Origin: Nannochloropsis oceanica
Taxonomy: Eukaryota; Sar; Eustigmatophyceae; Eustigmatales; Monodopsidaceae
DNA length: 64,000 nucleotides
Assembly (NCBI GenBank): GCA_004519485.1
Contig: CP038117.1
Location: 434,001-498,000 of the forward strand
Direction: 5' to 3'
The notes beneath the pieces were generated by a model. It was given only the letters and a program-made list of their open reading frames with translations. It was not told the DNA's origin and did not search any database. The position numbers and the translations under genes are program-made. Below are positions 63,827-64,000 of this stretch, piece by piece. Position 1 is the first letter of the stretch. Every line of letters starts with the position of its first letter.

Positions 63827-63951
63827 GGGGTCATGGTGTAGTGGTTAACATTCCTGCTTTGGGTGCAGGAGATCGTGGGTTCAAAGACAGTCGATATCGT
63901 TCCCCCCCATCCGGGGGTGTGGTCACTATCGCCCAAATCCCACTGTCCTCC
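63827..63951 (+). tRNA. tRNA-Pro(UGG)-like sequence interrupted in T-loop
   Basis: Acceptor GGGGTCA, D-arm GTGT/ACAT, A-box TGGTGTAGTGG and anticodon arm CCTGC-TTTGGGT-GCAGG (anticodon TGG, Pro) are canonical. The T-stem starts GTGGG, then loop TTCAAA, but its partner CCCAC is found only at 63939-63943, after about 52 extra bases. With that insert removed the T-arm would be GTGGG-TTCAAAT-CCCAC, and the 3' acceptor strand TGTCCTC pairs 6 of 7 (one mismatch, one wobble). The insert (about 63886-63937) can itself fold: CGATA/TATCG outside and CCCCC/GGGGG inside. No T-run terminator is seen before the window ends, and the mismatch and split B-box argue it may be a dead copy. Confidence 0.5.
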
Positions 63952-64000
63952 GACCGATCTCTATACATACCGTATGGCGATATGCTTTCAGGCCCATACA

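Overview
The window looks like nuclear DNA of a compact, moderately GC-rich microalga, most likely a stramenopile of the Nannochloropsis/Microchloropsis (eustigmatophyte) type. That is inferred, not proven. The evidence is eukaryotic gene content (actin, a 1,3-beta-glucan synthase, ASCC3, WDR59, PCIF1, ISCU), genes packed a few hundred bases apart on both strands, very long single exons mixed with a few short GT-AG introns, and an apparently plastid-targeted protein with a signal peptide ending in a Phe-containing AF-type motif. No bacterial operons, CRISPR arrays or insertion sequences were seen.

Layout. 1-7.5 kb: a Ran-binding-domain (Nup50-like) protein, an ArsS-like radical SAM enzyme, then a U-box/SAM/armadillo E3 ligase on the minus strand. 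7.9-14.0 kb: a three-exon WDR59 (GATOR2) gene with extreme low-complexity insertions. 14.5-20.3 kb: aspartylglucosaminidase, an isochorismatase-fold amidohydrolase, a PCIF1-type cap methyltransferase and a P-loop ATPase resembling SWSAP1. 20.6-32.6 kb: a GH31 enzyme with sulfoquinovosidase signature residues, a four-exon class I haem peroxidase, and a 2258-residue ASCC3/Slh1 helicase. 32.9-34.85 kb: a decayed tract holding a broken gene start and the relic of a Fanzor/TnpB-type RNA-guided nuclease. 35.0-40 kb: RBM34/Nop12 and a large unclassified glycosidase-like protein. 40.7-48.05 kb: a 1,3-beta-glucan synthase with a short 5' exon. 49-55.5 kb: an HSL-type hydrolase, a GT32 glycosyltransferase, ISCU and a plastid-type protein. 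55.9-59.5 kb: two actin genes, identical in protein, as arms of a nearly perfect inverted repeat. 60.3-64 kb: PRPP synthetase with an organelle-type N-terminal extension, a small CPI-17-like PP1 inhibitor, and a tRNA-Pro-like sequence interrupted in its T-loop.

The genes are mostly unrelated housekeeping genes, as expected for an algal chromosome. Loose themes are RNA and ribosome maintenance (PCIF1, ASCC3, RBM34), glycan and sulfolipid turnover (GH31, aspartylglucosaminidase, glucan synthase, GT32) and organelle metabolism (ISCU, peroxidase, PRPS). The observations most worth checking are the actin palindrome with a hairpin at its inner edges, the Fanzor relic, the algal sulfoquinovosidase, the PHI-domain PP1 inhibitor, and the T-loop-interrupted tRNA. 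Family assignments rest on motifs recognised by eye; no database search was run.
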